Shown: positions 24,877-36,707 of the stretch, piece by piece
Layout: each line of letters begins with the position of its first letter
Position numbering within the stretch: the first letter of the stretch is position 1
Source of the DNA: Arthrobotrys musiformis
Taxonomy: Eukaryota > Ascomycota > Orbiliomycetes > Orbiliales > Orbiliaceae
NCBI GenBank assembly: GCA_036971715.1
Contig: JAVHJL010000011.1
Location: 682,001-746,000 of the forward strand
DNA: 64,000 nt
Reading direction: 5' to 3'
The notes under the pieces: model-generated
The model's input: only the letters and a program-made list of their open reading frames with translations
The model's database searches: none
What the model was told of the DNA's origin: nothing
Made by a program: the position numbers and the translations under genes

Positions 24877-25078
24877 CTCGGCTGCCCCATCTGACGACAT
24901 CCGCCTTCCTTTTACACTTCGTCCACTCTTCCCTTTGTCTCACCATATCGCCTTTTACCTCAGCCGCCAATAAACACCCATACTCGCCCTCACCACCTTT
25001 TTTTTCCCTTCCTGTTCCTTTCTATTTTCTTCCTGTCCCACGGACGTTGATATCCACCCAGCCGAATAGCCACTGATC

Positions 25079-26126
25079 ATGATGGCTCACGTAGCCCAAT
25101 CAACTGCTCAACAAGCGATCGCAATGCAAAACCAAACCGAACCTTCCGACTACGAGGAAACAGCTCCTAAACAACCCTTAGTGGCTCCACAGTCCGCCGT
25201 CGAACCCTCGAATGCATCTCCTCCAAGTACAGCCGGATCTTCTTCAACCCAAAATCGCAAGAGGAAACACACAGAAGAAGACGATGGTCCACCGAGCCGC
25301 AGAACTTCGACTTCTTTCCAACGTGGATCTCCCAGTTCGAACATAGGAGCAGGAGGAGCCGCTCAAGGCCCTGGTTTTATGCCTGTTAATACCGGCTCGA
25401 GCTATGCGAGCCTGAGCTCTCCACCTCACACACTACCTCCTGGGACGACAAGCACACTGAACGGAGTCAGTCAGGTAGAACATCAACTATCACAAATGGG
25501 AGCAATGATTCCAGGAATGGGGATCTCTCAACAACATATGACCGGAGAACATCTAGATCCCTCGTTTGGCCTAATAGACGCCCAAGGCCACAGTTCAGCT
25601 CCAACGGGTCCAGCTCCTCTACCACCTCGCCCCAGTCACCCAGCGCCGATCACAAAACCGCAGGTAGGCAGTGAGGAGTGGCACAGAGTACGCAAGGACA
25701 ATCATAAAGAAGGTATGAAGGATTTTTTTTTTACCGATAGCAAACAAGTCGTTAGTGTTCCCCTGCTAACCTAATCCTCCACTCTCGCTAGTCGAACGCC
25801 GCAGGAGAGAAACAATCAACGAAGGAATCAATGAGCTGGCAAAGATCGTCCCTGGTTGTGAGAAAAACAAAGGTTCCATCCTGCAGAGAACTGTTCAGTA
25901 CATAAACGAATTGAAAGAAGAGTTAAAAAAGGTCAACAACGACAGAGGGGTCGAGAAAATGTTAACAGACCAGGCGATGCGAGACCTGACCAACGTCAAC
26001 GATAAGCTCAAGGCGGAATGTGAGCGAGCCTGGAGAGAAGCTGAGACCTGGAAAAAAGTTGTTTCGTCCGCCGAAAACAGCAGTAGCAACGCCGCAAATG
26101 CCGGTTCCACCACCGCTAAGTCGTAG
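25079..26126 (+). CDS. CBF1: bHLH transcription factor, Cbf1 type
   Basis: Exons 25079-25712 and 25792-26126, split by a 79-nt intron (GTATGA donor, CTAAC branch site, GCTAG acceptor), give 322 residues. The first 190 residues are Ser/Pro/Gln-rich and disordered. The stretch GSEEWHRVRKDNHKEVERRR (about 198-216) is the extended basic region of Cbf1 relatives. INEGINELAKIVPGCEKNKG and ILQRTVQYINELKEE supply helix 1, loop and helix 2. A Leu/Lys/Glu-rich coiled coil runs to about 305. The basic residues H-E-R that read CACGTG are present. The intron falls inside the basic region, at the Val of EVERRR. Family members control sulfur and methionine genes in yeast, and a relative, AnBH1, is known in Aspergillus. 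Two ATGs are adjacent (25079 and 25082); I chose the first. Confidence 0.92.
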
Positions 26127-26559
26127 GATGCCTCGAGCGTTGGTGTTCCTCGCTGTGATGGCGAGCATTCGATCTCAGATTCTCCCTCCGAACATCGCCC
26201 TCTGCCGTACGATGGGGAGGACACAGCTCTGGTCGCCTCCGCGGCCCCAATCGATGACCCTACAGAGGCTAGTCCCCAGGACAATATTTCTACTCAATTT
26301 TGCGATGTGACGCAAATTCTATCCACTACCCTCCGAACCTAGTTCAGAGCCAAAAGCCAGCTTCTCATTATTGCAGCAGAGGTGCTTTATCACCCAGCTT
26401 TCAGCTTTTCTCAGTTTATTTTATCTATTTTCCTTTTTCCGACAAAATGGTGCGGCTCAAAATTTTCTCTTTCCTAACGATTACCTCGGACGTTATTTCA
26501 TTTTCCTCTTTCTTTTTCCTTCTACGTTTTTTTTCCTTTCTCTCTTGCTTCTTAGATAC

Positions 26560-26585
26560 TTTTTTTTTTTTTTTTTTTTTTTTTT
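26560..26585 (+). repeat. T26 homopolymer
   Basis: Uninterrupted T run about 430 bases after the cbf1 stop, probably inside or beyond its 3' UTR. Confidence 0.9.
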
Positions 26586-27330
26586 AACGGTGGTCCTTTG
26601 ATTTCGAGCTACTTCTTTCTCTTTTTCTTCTCCCCAACGACTACGAAATAATTCCCTGTTAGCCGTTTCTAGTTTTCATGAGGTCCCTCTCCTATACGAC
26701 TCCCCTGCCTCCGCTTCTACGGAAATCCAACTCGAACTTCCTGTGCCACGAAAAAGACCCATCATCCACGGACACACGAAATGCAAACCGTCATGGAGTT
26801 ATCAAGCGTTGCTTCTTGTTCCTCGCTTCGTTTTCTCTTTTTTTTCCTCCTCGGTTTCTTTTTTCTTCTTTCCTTTTTAACTTAATACCAGATACACCAC
26901 TCTTCGTTGTATAAAACTTATGACTCTGCGTCCTAGGCTTACTTCTTTTTTTCCCTTACGTTTTACACATATATGTCCAGACGCCGATAATGCAAACCGT
27001 TCTCAAACGCCCACAGCGACAAAGTAACTCCGGTTTCCGCTTTTATCGTTTATTCCCTTTGATATCTTCCCTGTCGATAGTTTGATAATTCCTGTATACC
27101 TCTCTCTAACTTTCCTATGTTTTCGTTTTTCGCCATCTTTATTTCCTCTGTACTGAATTTTCAAATGGTGTTTATAAGTGAACATTTTTTATCGACTTCC
27201 TTCGTTGTACTTTTTTCCACCACGGTCCACCATTTCTTTCCTTTGAACTCCGATTCTTGAGTGTGTTTTTACAAAATTTATTTTCCCTTCGTCATCCGAT
27301 GCGTTTTGACTAGCTCTTTTTTTATTTCTA

Positions 27331-27355
27331 TTTTTTTTTTTTTTTTTTTTTTTTT
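27331..27355 (+). repeat. T25 homopolymer
   Basis: Uninterrupted T run in the T-rich half of the gene desert. Confidence 0.9.
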
Positions 27356-28088
27356 CATTCTCCTTTTGGCACTTTTGCTTTTCTTGCGCCTTCCGGGTTT
27401 CGCATTCTTGGGACCTACGGACTATGCGCGATAGCAGACATTCTAAAAAATATGTAGTAATGAGATATATCTATAATTAATTCATCGAATATCAAAAAAA
27501 AAAAAGATATGAAGCGTCTCCTCGTACGTTCCTACTAAGATCCATCGAGCGTTTATTGCATCTCATCCTCAAAATAGGTGAAAAGGGAAAAACCTAATCG
27601 ACACGGAAATCGATCAATTTGCAACCAGGTTTAATCAAAAAATTCCTTGTTAAGCCACTCCAGCCTGCAGGACTGGACAGTTTCCAGTTGCCGGTCTAAC
27701 CTCATCCTTTTGCCCGCGAAGGAAAAAAAATCATATGGCTCATCAACGACGGCACTTGGAACCTCCGCTGGCGCTCGCTCACCCTTGTGTTTCCTTCAGA
27801 TCTATCAAATTCGACTATAGATTGCCAAAAAGTACCTATTAATATCTATATCCTCTACACTTTGATGTTTTCCTTACGACGACGATTATTCAGAGGTTTT
27901 ATTGCCGCACATGAATTTATCCAACCCGCTTTTTTTTTGTCTTTCTGTTCGTTCTGGATTCATTCGTAACCCTTGTTGACAGCTAGGCCATGGACTTGGG
28001 TTTAAGGAACAGAAAAAGAGAATTGAGCGGGCCAAAGCTTTTTTTGACAGCGTTACGACTTACCGGCGCGCCTCCGTTCAGAGGCCTA

Positions 28089-28090
<2 letters not shown>

Positions 28091-28120
<30 letters not shown>
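28091..28120 (+). repeat. T30 homopolymer
   Basis: Uninterrupted T run in intergenic DNA. Another of about 20 T lies at 28494-28513. Confidence 0.9.
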
Positions 28121-31100
28121 CGGGTATTATTCCTTACGTAGTAGGTAATCCTGAGTGATTATACGGCTTTGCCCACATGAAAACTCCGAACTTGTTTTTT
28201 CTCTCTCTCTTTCAGTTTCCGATAATAATAAAAGAAAGTGGAGCTTGTAATTGCGGGTGATATATTCTTTTTGTGGCTAATAGTTATGGCTTGTGGGAAC
28301 ACTATTACGGTGTATTCCGTATCACGGAGTTTTGGTGAAAGGTTCCCAGTTAGAGTTATTAGCCGTAATTAATTGATTGACCCGAGCTAATATAATATCG
28401 TAAGTTTAAACTAACTGCCTGCTATGATGCCCTGTGGCGGCGGGCCTAAGTCACAGTTTGTGCCTGGTCTCTTTCGCTTTCTTCGGCCTCTCCTTTTTTT
28501 TTTTTTTTTTTTTCTTCTCTTTTTTTTCTTCCTTTGCTTGTAAAATTGATAATACGAAGTTTGTACGGAATAGCCTGAGTCAGATCTATCCAAGCTATTG
28601 GTGGTTTTGTTTTCTTTTGCAAGAAAAAAAACAGTACTGGATGTTTTTTTGATGCCGAATATCAAAGGAGATTAGAGAGCTCCTTCAAAGGGAAAATAAA
28701 ACATACATATGTGCATTTTTCAAAACAATGCTCGAGCATAGCCGTAACTGCGAATCCTTCTTCTTGAGAATATTAGAATAAGAAAAGTATTTTCTTAAAA
28801 GCAAGAAAAAAATGATAGTCGGTTCTAGCTTAAGTCAAGCGGTAAAGTGAAGTTCTTAAGACGACCTTGCGTGTGCGCGGTGCAGGTGGCTAAACAGAAA
28901 GGCTATTGAAACCACACCCGTACATAACAGCACACCGCAATGATGTGATATTCACGTATCACAGCATAACATACAACCTTTTTTCCTTATTCTCTTTTCG
29001 TTTTTTTTTCCTTCTACAAACATCGCAAGGTGATGGGCACCATGTGCGACTTTTTTTCTTTTGTCTCAAAGTTTTTTTTTGTTTTTTGTTTGCCGCATGG
29101 TTTAGGTGATTATGAGCAGAGAAGAGGAAGATGGATGAAGAGGCGGTATGCAGTAACTCTGAGAATGTGTGTGTGTGATTTTGCTTCTGCTTGTGCGACC
29201 ACAACAGGCCGAGCAGGTGGGAATCATTTTTTCTTCTTCTTCCTGTCTGAGATGTTTTTGCTACTCACCAAGGCATAGATGAGCGAACCCCCAGGCTACA
29301 TGTTGTGTATTCTATTCCATGGATCCATGTGTTTTATCACACATATCACATATGTTAGGAGAGCACATGGGCGAAGACAGGTTGACGTTTGGCGTTACAT
29401 GGGGGGATGAAAAGGTGATTAAGCTATAGCTCTGAGCTTGAGCTCTCTGTGTGATTCGATATTTACTTTTATTTTTTATTTATTTTTATTTTATCGCCGC
29501 TTGCTTTGTTTCAGAACGTCTGGTATCCGAACACCTTCTTAGCCGCCTTTTTTTTTTTTTTTCGAACCTCGATTGTTGTGTTTTTTTTTGTGAACGAAAT
29601 GTGGGGAAACTTCCCTCCATCGATCGAATTAGTTTAAGAGGAGGGAAAAAATGTTCATGGATCTAGGATCTTCTGACTTCCCCGAAATCTATTTTTTTTC
29701 CCTTAGCTTCCAAAAAAAAATTTCATCTAAACTTTTCCCTTTCTCCATATCTCTCGTGACGAAGATCATGTTCGTTCCCTTTGACTCTTTTCCTAAAAAA
29801 AAAAAAAAAACTTCGCTTATATCGAACATGGGGTATAGGAAAAGAGGGGGGGAAATTCAAAGCAAAGGAGGGGGCAAAAAAAACGAGCTGATGGGCAGGT
29901 GATATGTTAATGGGTCTGTAGGAGTATTATTCTAGTTATATCACGGGAAAAAAGGTAGTCCCCTCAAAGGAAAAACAAAAAAAGGGCCCAAGCTCTAGAA
30001 TCGCAAAAAAGTCATGACGATAACGATGACGATAAGTTAGAATACTTCACAGGAAAAAATACCAAATTTGGCAAACAGGGGAGAAAAGAGCTAAGGCTAG
30101 AAAATTGTCTGGTATCTCCGGAATGTAAAAAGAGTCAAAAAATACTACCTCGTGCCTTTTGATCAGGATCGAGGTTTCTTGTAGCTATCACGAGGGTAGG
30201 AAGGGTCACGCCATAGCTCTGTCTATCGATCACAGCCCCGCCCCTCACTTCATCGATCTATTGGATAAAGTACCTCTTTAGCTATTACTACTACTACTAA
30301 ATAGCTAGCTTTAACTGCTCTTCGGGACGAGTAAGAGCTAATACTAGCTGCCGCTGCGGGAGCCGGAAAATACATACTGTGCAGTAGGCAGGCAAGACAG
30401 TGAAATAAGTGGCTAAGAAGGAAAACTAGTTTCCTCTTGATTTACTGGGATTACGATAAGGCTAGTACATAATGGAAAAAAAGGGACTTGGGGGGAAAGG
30501 GCTAAAGCTAAAGGATTAGAATTTCTTTAGGCAATTGAGGGGTTAAGGGTTTACGTATTATTACTCTACTAGGCTTTTTCTTCGTTTTTAATACGAGGGA
30601 GTTGGCAGTATTAGAAAGGATTTAGACAAGCACAAATCACTAAAAGTGAATGTGTGAAAGGAAAGAGACAGAAAAAGCAAAGCACCTCCAGAGAGCTTTA
30701 GCAAAAGGCTAAGAGAGGAGGAGAAGGATAAGCAGCAGAAAAATAACAATCAATAGCAACAGAAGAGAGAGGGTTCTTGCGAGGTCGAAGGGAATAGACC
30801 CTTGAACTTGCATCTTTTGCATGAATTATTACATGCATGCAACGTTTCGCACCAAGCTTGAAAAGAACGAAAATCACACGTATCGAAGTTCTGAAGTGAA
30901 GGGGGGGTGGGAAAGAAAGAAGTGGAAACCCTAGTTTGAGAGGAGGGATTTCGGTAACAAGCAAGATATGGTTGTTTCGTCTCGACGTGCACAAGTAGTG
31001 GCGTTCGAAAGAACGTAAGAAAGAGAGAGAAAAAAGCAAGTTTTCAGTTTGAGAAACCTTTTGGGGGGGGAGACTCGTATACTACGTCCTATCCTGAAGG

Positions 31101-33684
31101 GAGGGGGGTTGGTGCGGGGGGGTTGTTAATATTAATTACGGGACCTGCCAAATTCTTACGTTCACTGACAAGGTGTCAGGCCTAGCCTATAGTTTCTCGA
31201 AATTATTGGACATGGTACTGGAGCTTCTATTCTGGAGAAATATGCGGTTGCTGGAAGCTCTCGAACATTGGCACATAGCATCCTTACATACATATGATTT
31301 ATTAAAGGGATCGGGCATTGAAGTTTGGGATTTAATGCTTGGGATTATCACTACTTATTTTCCCTCTGGAGGGGTTATAATTTTTCGGCTTATGATAATA
31401 CATTAGAAATGGTAATAAGCTCGTTTTAATCCCGCGGACCCGGAAACAGTATTTTTACAAGGTTTTGTTTATTGACGTCGTTGGGCGGAGTTTGTGATTT
31501 CGGAGGCTGGTGATAGGCTTATGCTAAGCTTCAAAGTTAATATATCTGAAATCGGAGCTTCAGGAACAACCCCATATTAAAATCCTAAACTCAACCTCAG
31601 CAACGCAAAGAAATGTGGCATTTTTTTCAGAACCTCGTGTGAAATAATAGAAAGCAGGTTAGTTGGGCCGAATAGAAAGTTGAGAATTCTGAGATAACTA
31701 AAACCAACTAGTGATAGTGTTTTCATTGTTTTTGGACAATGGGGGTTTTGCGGTACGGGATCGTCGTTTCATGCACATTCGGGTATCGTTCCGCATGTAC
31801 TTTTGCTTCAGGCACTTCGGAGTGACGATCGAGCAAGGAGCACGGGGGCATGATCGTTGCTCTTGCTATGGGACCAAGCCATAAGTCACACAGCTAGGAA
31901 AATTACGGACAACGAAAAAAAGGGGGAAGAGGATGAGAATTGGTTGCAAACAAAAAATCTGGCATGTGTCTACTTCCTACTAGCTGGGGGCGAAAGAAGC
32001 CTTGTCGGATAATCCTCCTCCAATGTGCACCGTGTGAGCAGACCGGCGAGTCTATAGGCATGGGGGGGACATGCAAAGACCGGCTTTTAGTGAGAAAAAG
32101 TTTCAGGAGTGTGAGGATGGCATGACGGATATGCATGTCGAGGGTTGGATTATCACTTCTTCGGCTTGAATAATCGGATGGGGACGGAGGGAATGTGCTC
32201 TGGAGGGAGGGGCTCGAGGGGGGGCCTCGAGGGGGGCAAGCATGACAAAAGAGAAAAAATCAGGGAACCTACAAGTGACATCTTCCTGTTTCTTTTCTCA
32301 ATAGCCTAAAGCTAAACCTTTTTCAGGAGGGATATAGAAGAAAAAGTTTGAACGAAGACAAGGCCAGGGTGTGAAGAGGGAAAAAGGTGATTGAGAATTG
32401 TGAACTTGCATGAGAAACGTGAAGCATGGGTCACGAGGATAGGCTGATTCTTGGAAGATGTGGGGTTCGGGTCGGGATACTGAAGACGAAGAATGGAGCT
32501 TCGTAGAAGGGACTCTTAATTACCTTTCCTATCCGGGACAGATTGGACGCCATGGTTCACCTGTGTGCATATGCCAAGGGGGGGTAGATACTGCATACGA
32601 AGGTAGCGGGATAGAATGGGCGTATATTCCGTCAGCGGGGCAAATGGGCATAATGTGTCCAAGCTCCCCGAGCCGTGTCTCCTATGGCTAAAGCTATAGA
32701 CGGCTGATAAAAAGATATTTCAAGCGGTCAAGGAGCTCAGAGCGGGGTCTGGAACTCGGGGAGCTAGACAAAATCAATACTAGTGACTAGGGTGCATGGC
32801 AAAGAAAAGCGGCAGGAAGTGGAAAGACATGTTAGGCGAAAGGCTAGGTCTATGGATCCACGGCTGAAGAATCAAGGAAATAGACAGCATACGGAATCTT
32901 CGCATAAGACCGTACCGCCGTGGATCCGGATTGCATGTGGGTTTGTGCACTTCTCGAATCGAGGAGGACGTGCGAGGTCAGAGTCATAGCCCCGGCAAGC
33001 TCGACTCGAGATGTTAAACCCGAAGAACCAAGGTATACCCAGGGTCGATTTCGAGTGGAATATCCATAGGATGCCACTAAACAAGAGAAGCGCTCGCCTA
33101 TTGCCAGTTATCGGACGGCACAGCAGCGAAGGGGGCCTAGCTTCACGGCACAGCAAGTCCGAAGGAAGGGAACAGCGATACCGTTAGGAGTCCCACTGTA
33201 GTGCCAAAATGCCAAGTACCGTAGTAGGCAGGCGGGCGAGAGAATAAAGGAACCAGTACAAAAAGGCAGGAAGTATAGACGCCTTTGCGTTAGGTCAAAT
33301 CCTAGCGCCGGGGTAGAGTAAGCGAGACGGCGGTAGCAGCAGTGAATATCACATATCTCAACATTAACTTCAAAGGGCTTGTATCTAAATTTGTGAACTC
33401 AACGATGATCCGAGCTCCTCAAAAGCTGTATTAGCGCTGGGGATTTTAGCATTTGTTTCAAGTTAAGATCTTAGGCCTTAGTTGAAGAGCGAATGTAGTA
33501 ATTGTCAGAGTTACTGCAGCTACTGCACGTGTAATGGTCGAACCGAATCGGCTGTTGACTTGGTGGAAGAAAAGCGTCTAGTCTCAGCTTATTTTCTGCG
33601 TTGTCCCGCAAAAAAGACAACAGTTCAGCATTTTGTCCCGCAACCGCCCGACCCTGGCATCTTGAAAATATTAAAATCAATATA

Positions 33685-34080
33685 CTAGGTCAGGGCCTCA
33701 ATGGACCTCTTGGAAATTCCCTTTTTGAGCTGAAGAATGCGATTAAGCAGCTGATTATCCTCTTTATCCCACAAGTTACCCCAGCTTAGTTGGGCAAATA
33801 TTGTAAGTTGATGTTGTGGCAGCCCTAAAAATAGGATCTCGTCTGCTCCCGCTCCACCAGTCAACTTGGGTCTGTTTCGTCCAAGCGCTCGCCTAAAGCC
33901 CCTATTGCGCCATACACCAATTGACATGCCTATATTTGGTGCCAGAATCTTGGTCCACCGATCCTTTTTAGACGCCCGTCAAACAGCCTGTGGAATCGCT
34001 GGGTCCGTGGGACGGGATTTTACTGGCTGGACTCGGGATTCCGCCTGGTCGGGAATAGGTGAAGAATTTTCTTCTACTAA
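33685..34080 (-). pseudogene. Possible coding relic with one in-frame TGA
   Basis: The - strand frame from 34080 to 33685 holds about 132 codons with a single internal TGA (CGA with a C-to-T change would restore Arg). The first part is Pro/Ser-rich; the second has Trp, Lys and Leu-rich stretches. No family is recognised, and no signal peptide or splice sites could be placed. It lies next to the secreted-protein cluster but has no visible similarity to it. It could be noncoding. Confidence 0.2.
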
Positions 34081-34503
34081 TTAAGCACTGGAATTTGGGG
34101 TTTTCTTTGTATTCTTGAACGTGGGGTTGGGTTTCTGCGGGGTGGTTGGGTTTTCTGCGATATGACCCGATTGGCGAGAATTATCACAACAATGACAACG
34201 CACACAGAGGCATTTTGACTAGACTGACATATCACTTGCTCACTACGAAGCCGTAGACGTATTTACGCGAAATAGGTAGCCAGTGAACCAGTACCTAATA
34301 TTTGACCGACTAATGGCGATTCCATATTTCCTAAAACAATAGTATATTAAACAAGATAATATCTGCGACGGGGATATTGCCTTCCGAATGATTGGGACAT
34401 ATTTAAAATATTTTACAAGATGGTGGTATATCGATATTAGCTTCGGCAAGCTCTGATTTACGAGACATCATATCGATAGTGGTGTAAAAGTGGGGGATTT
34501 GGG

Positions 34504-35046
34504 CTACTCGTTCTCATCCGACTGGGAGAGAAAGTCTTGAAAGGCAAGCTCCATCAAATATTCGTACATTTGCTCGTCAGAGAGCCTAACGCCAAAAGGA
34601 ATCGCAAATCGTGCTTTGAGCTTAGGGCTTTCGGGCAGAGTATTGAGTCCAATTTTCTCCGATGGGGGCTTCGCTCCCCCCGCAGCCTCGATAACCTGCT
34701 CTGCGTCCGCCGGTGGAGCCAATTGCGCAGGCCCACCGGGACTTTCATCCTCGAGCCCTTCGACCATTTGAACGGAACTTTGCAATCGCTCTTCTGGGAC
34801 ATTTACCAAATAACAGATGATAGTTCTTTGATCGGTGCCCTTGTCAGCCATTTCCGAGAGCTGAGCCTCGAGATCCGGTGTACCCCCTAGAGCCTTGCTC
34901 AGCTTTGTTATCTCATTTTCCGTTGGACCATTTTTGACACAGGTTTCGAACTGGCTTATAGCGTTTTGATCCTGAAGGGGAAGGGCGAGTGTGGTCCTTG
35001 CCGATGTGAGGACGAGGAGGGAAATGAAAAAAGAGTAGGGCGTCAT
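34504..35046 (-). CDS. Small secreted protein 1 of a tandem family
   Basis: One uninterrupted frame of 180 residues. The start MTPYSFFISLLVLTSA and the following hydrophobic core, ending near ALALP or LALPLQ, form a clear signal peptide (about 22 residues). The mature part is acidic, with a Pro/Gly/Ala-rich linker (about 100-128) and a C-terminal helix-like segment after PKLKARFAIPF. It contains only two or three Cys, so it is not a disulfide-rich toxin type. The leader closely matches that of the gene ending at 39202 (PYSFF followed by L/I/V-rich core), and PKLK.R with a following E-rich helix recurs near both C-termini. No domain is recognised. It is a plausible secreted effector or cell-surface protein; function unknown. 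Confidence 0.7.
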   Translation of the reverse strand: MTPYSFFISLLVLTSARTTLALPLQDQNAISQFETCVKNGPTENEITKLSKALGGTPDLEAQLSEMADKGTDQRTIICYLVNVPEERLQSSVQMVEGLEDESPGGPAQLAPPADAEQVIEAAGGAKPPSEKIGLNTLPESPKLKARFAIPFGVRLSDEQMYEYLMELAFQDFLSQSDENE

Positions 35047-36707
35047 AGTGAATTTTAATTCGGTATTGGTAGTTCAATATATCTTCTGTTGTAATGATCT
35101 GAATATCGATCGAGGATTCCTTGAGAACTCAGGAGGAATTAAGTACTTAGATAGTGATGTGACTGCGATTAATTCTATTACCTTTACCTAGACACGGTGC
35201 GCGATGTGATGCTTTATATATTTTCCACCCATGAGTCGAGAGGCTGTAGTTTTATTGTCAGAAACATATGAGTGATCTAACTAGTTAATATAGATTTTGA
35301 GCATGTGCATAAGGAATTCGTCTCATGATGGTAGAGTGGAAATATTTAAAACTACAAAATATATCGTCTCGAGGCTAGTAAAAAATATATACATAAAGAG
35401 AGTTAGGAGGGACCTTGCGCCAAATATATACTGGTTGTAATTTTAACTAGGCGTACGGATCCCTGGCTGGCTCCAATTGCAACCTCATTACACTCTCGGT
35501 GCAGTCCGCGATCGATACATCTATCTAAGATATATACTACCCCTTGCTTCCTAATACAACCAGCGAATCTATACGATATATTAATAAAATGTTCTGGGTG
35601 GACTGTTACCTCATATTAAAACCAATATTCTTGGCGATCTCGACTAGTCGACAACAAACTCTACTTATTTCGACCAATTGGGCATTAATTCGTAAATTAG
35701 ATTACTTACCTGCGGAAATATGAATTAATCTTCCGGATACTGCTCTGATACCTTCTATTCGCTGTTGATATGGTTCAAAATTTCCAACAGCAACAACACG
35801 GCCCGGCGTGGGAGCGTATTGGTCTAGCTCGTGTGCAAACTCTTAGATTTAACTATACTCGCAGGTATCACGATATCTATATGTACGCCTTTCACCACCA
35901 GACCGTGTCTGGGTGCAGGTTTATCAAAGTATTCCAACAGTATCCACTTATTACCTAGTTAGTTTGCAAAGTTGGTTAGAATACTGAACGACCCAATACC
36001 CACAATATTCACATATTAGAATATCAACAAACTCCGGCGCAAGGCCTACTCTCTAGGCCTCTGAATCTAAGTCAAGCCTAGCGATGATTTTGAGGTGAAA
36101 TCAAGGGCTGGTCAATTGACTAATGAATCACAATACGATTTTGATCGGGATTTATGGTGTGACCCATCTCAGCATCATCTGGCAATTCACTTATCTGAAT
36201 CCTCAAGTCTGAGTTTAAATTTTATGCGAATAAGCGTTGTTAAATCAACAATAAATCAATACCATGGCCATCGAATGAGACCCGCTATTGGATTAGATAC
36301 GTGTGATACTTATCTCAAACCAGACACCGCAAGAAATGTGTGATACGTATATATGTGTTTGACAACATCGGCTGTCTAGTATAGTGTCGAGACTGTATGT
36401 GTATTCAATTTCCAAATCGAAATTTATATTGATAAAATTTATCATAGTATTGGTAAGTTTGAAACGTTAACACGGCTGTATATATCGTACATGTAGATAT
36501 AAATCACAGGTTTTAACCCGGTGGAAGGAGGCCCAGTGAGCCGTGAGACGCTAGCGGATACGATGCGTATCTGCGGCATCAATGCATTGGCGAAATTTTC
36601 GAGGGTAATCCAAGATTTGATATTGCGAGAATGTATATTTAACCAATAAGTGGTGGCCTAAGGGTGGGGGCAGTTTGGGGAACAGGACAGGGAATTACTG
36701 GTATCTT
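35047..36707. other. AT-rich intergenic spacer
   Basis: Rich in TATA and ATAT words with frequent stops in all frames. The first 200 bases next to the secreted-protein gene probably hold its promoter (TTTATATATT at about 35212-35221). No coding frame is convincing. Confidence 0.5.

Larger units (their letters stand above)
20000..25078 (+). other. Pyrimidine-rich upstream region of cbf1
   Basis: Much of this stretch is C/T-rich on the + strand, especially 21.2-22.0, 22.4-23.4 and 24.5-25.05 kb. It carries CTTTT, ACAT, CAACAT and CTGT microsatellites. Its open frames (for example 148 codons at 20424-20870) overlap in several frames and contain no known domain. This is the look of a long fungal promoter plus 5' leader. 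A consensus donor CAG|GTAAGT at 24374 and an acceptor-like CTGCAG at 24839-24844 would allow a 5' UTR intron. Confidence 0.45.
26127..34503. other. 8-kb gene desert with homopolymers and a composition flip
   Basis: No gene is supported. The stretch 26.1-29.8 kb is T-rich on the + strand with several runs of 20-30 T. From about 29.8 to 33.3 kb the + strand becomes purine-rich, with many A and G runs. The first part includes the cbf1 3' UTR. Open frames here are compositional. A - strand frame at 34068-33685 is listed separately. Confidence 0.5.

Noticed and set aside
17253..28120. Long T runs taken as poly(A) tails of retroposed elements on the - strand
   Set aside because: No coding element, target-site duplication or LINE/SINE-like body lies next to any of them.
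28820..28890. tRNA-like run with an AAGCGGTAAA word
   Set aside because: No acceptor-stem pairing, no GGTTCGA T-arm and no plausible anticodon stem could be folded.
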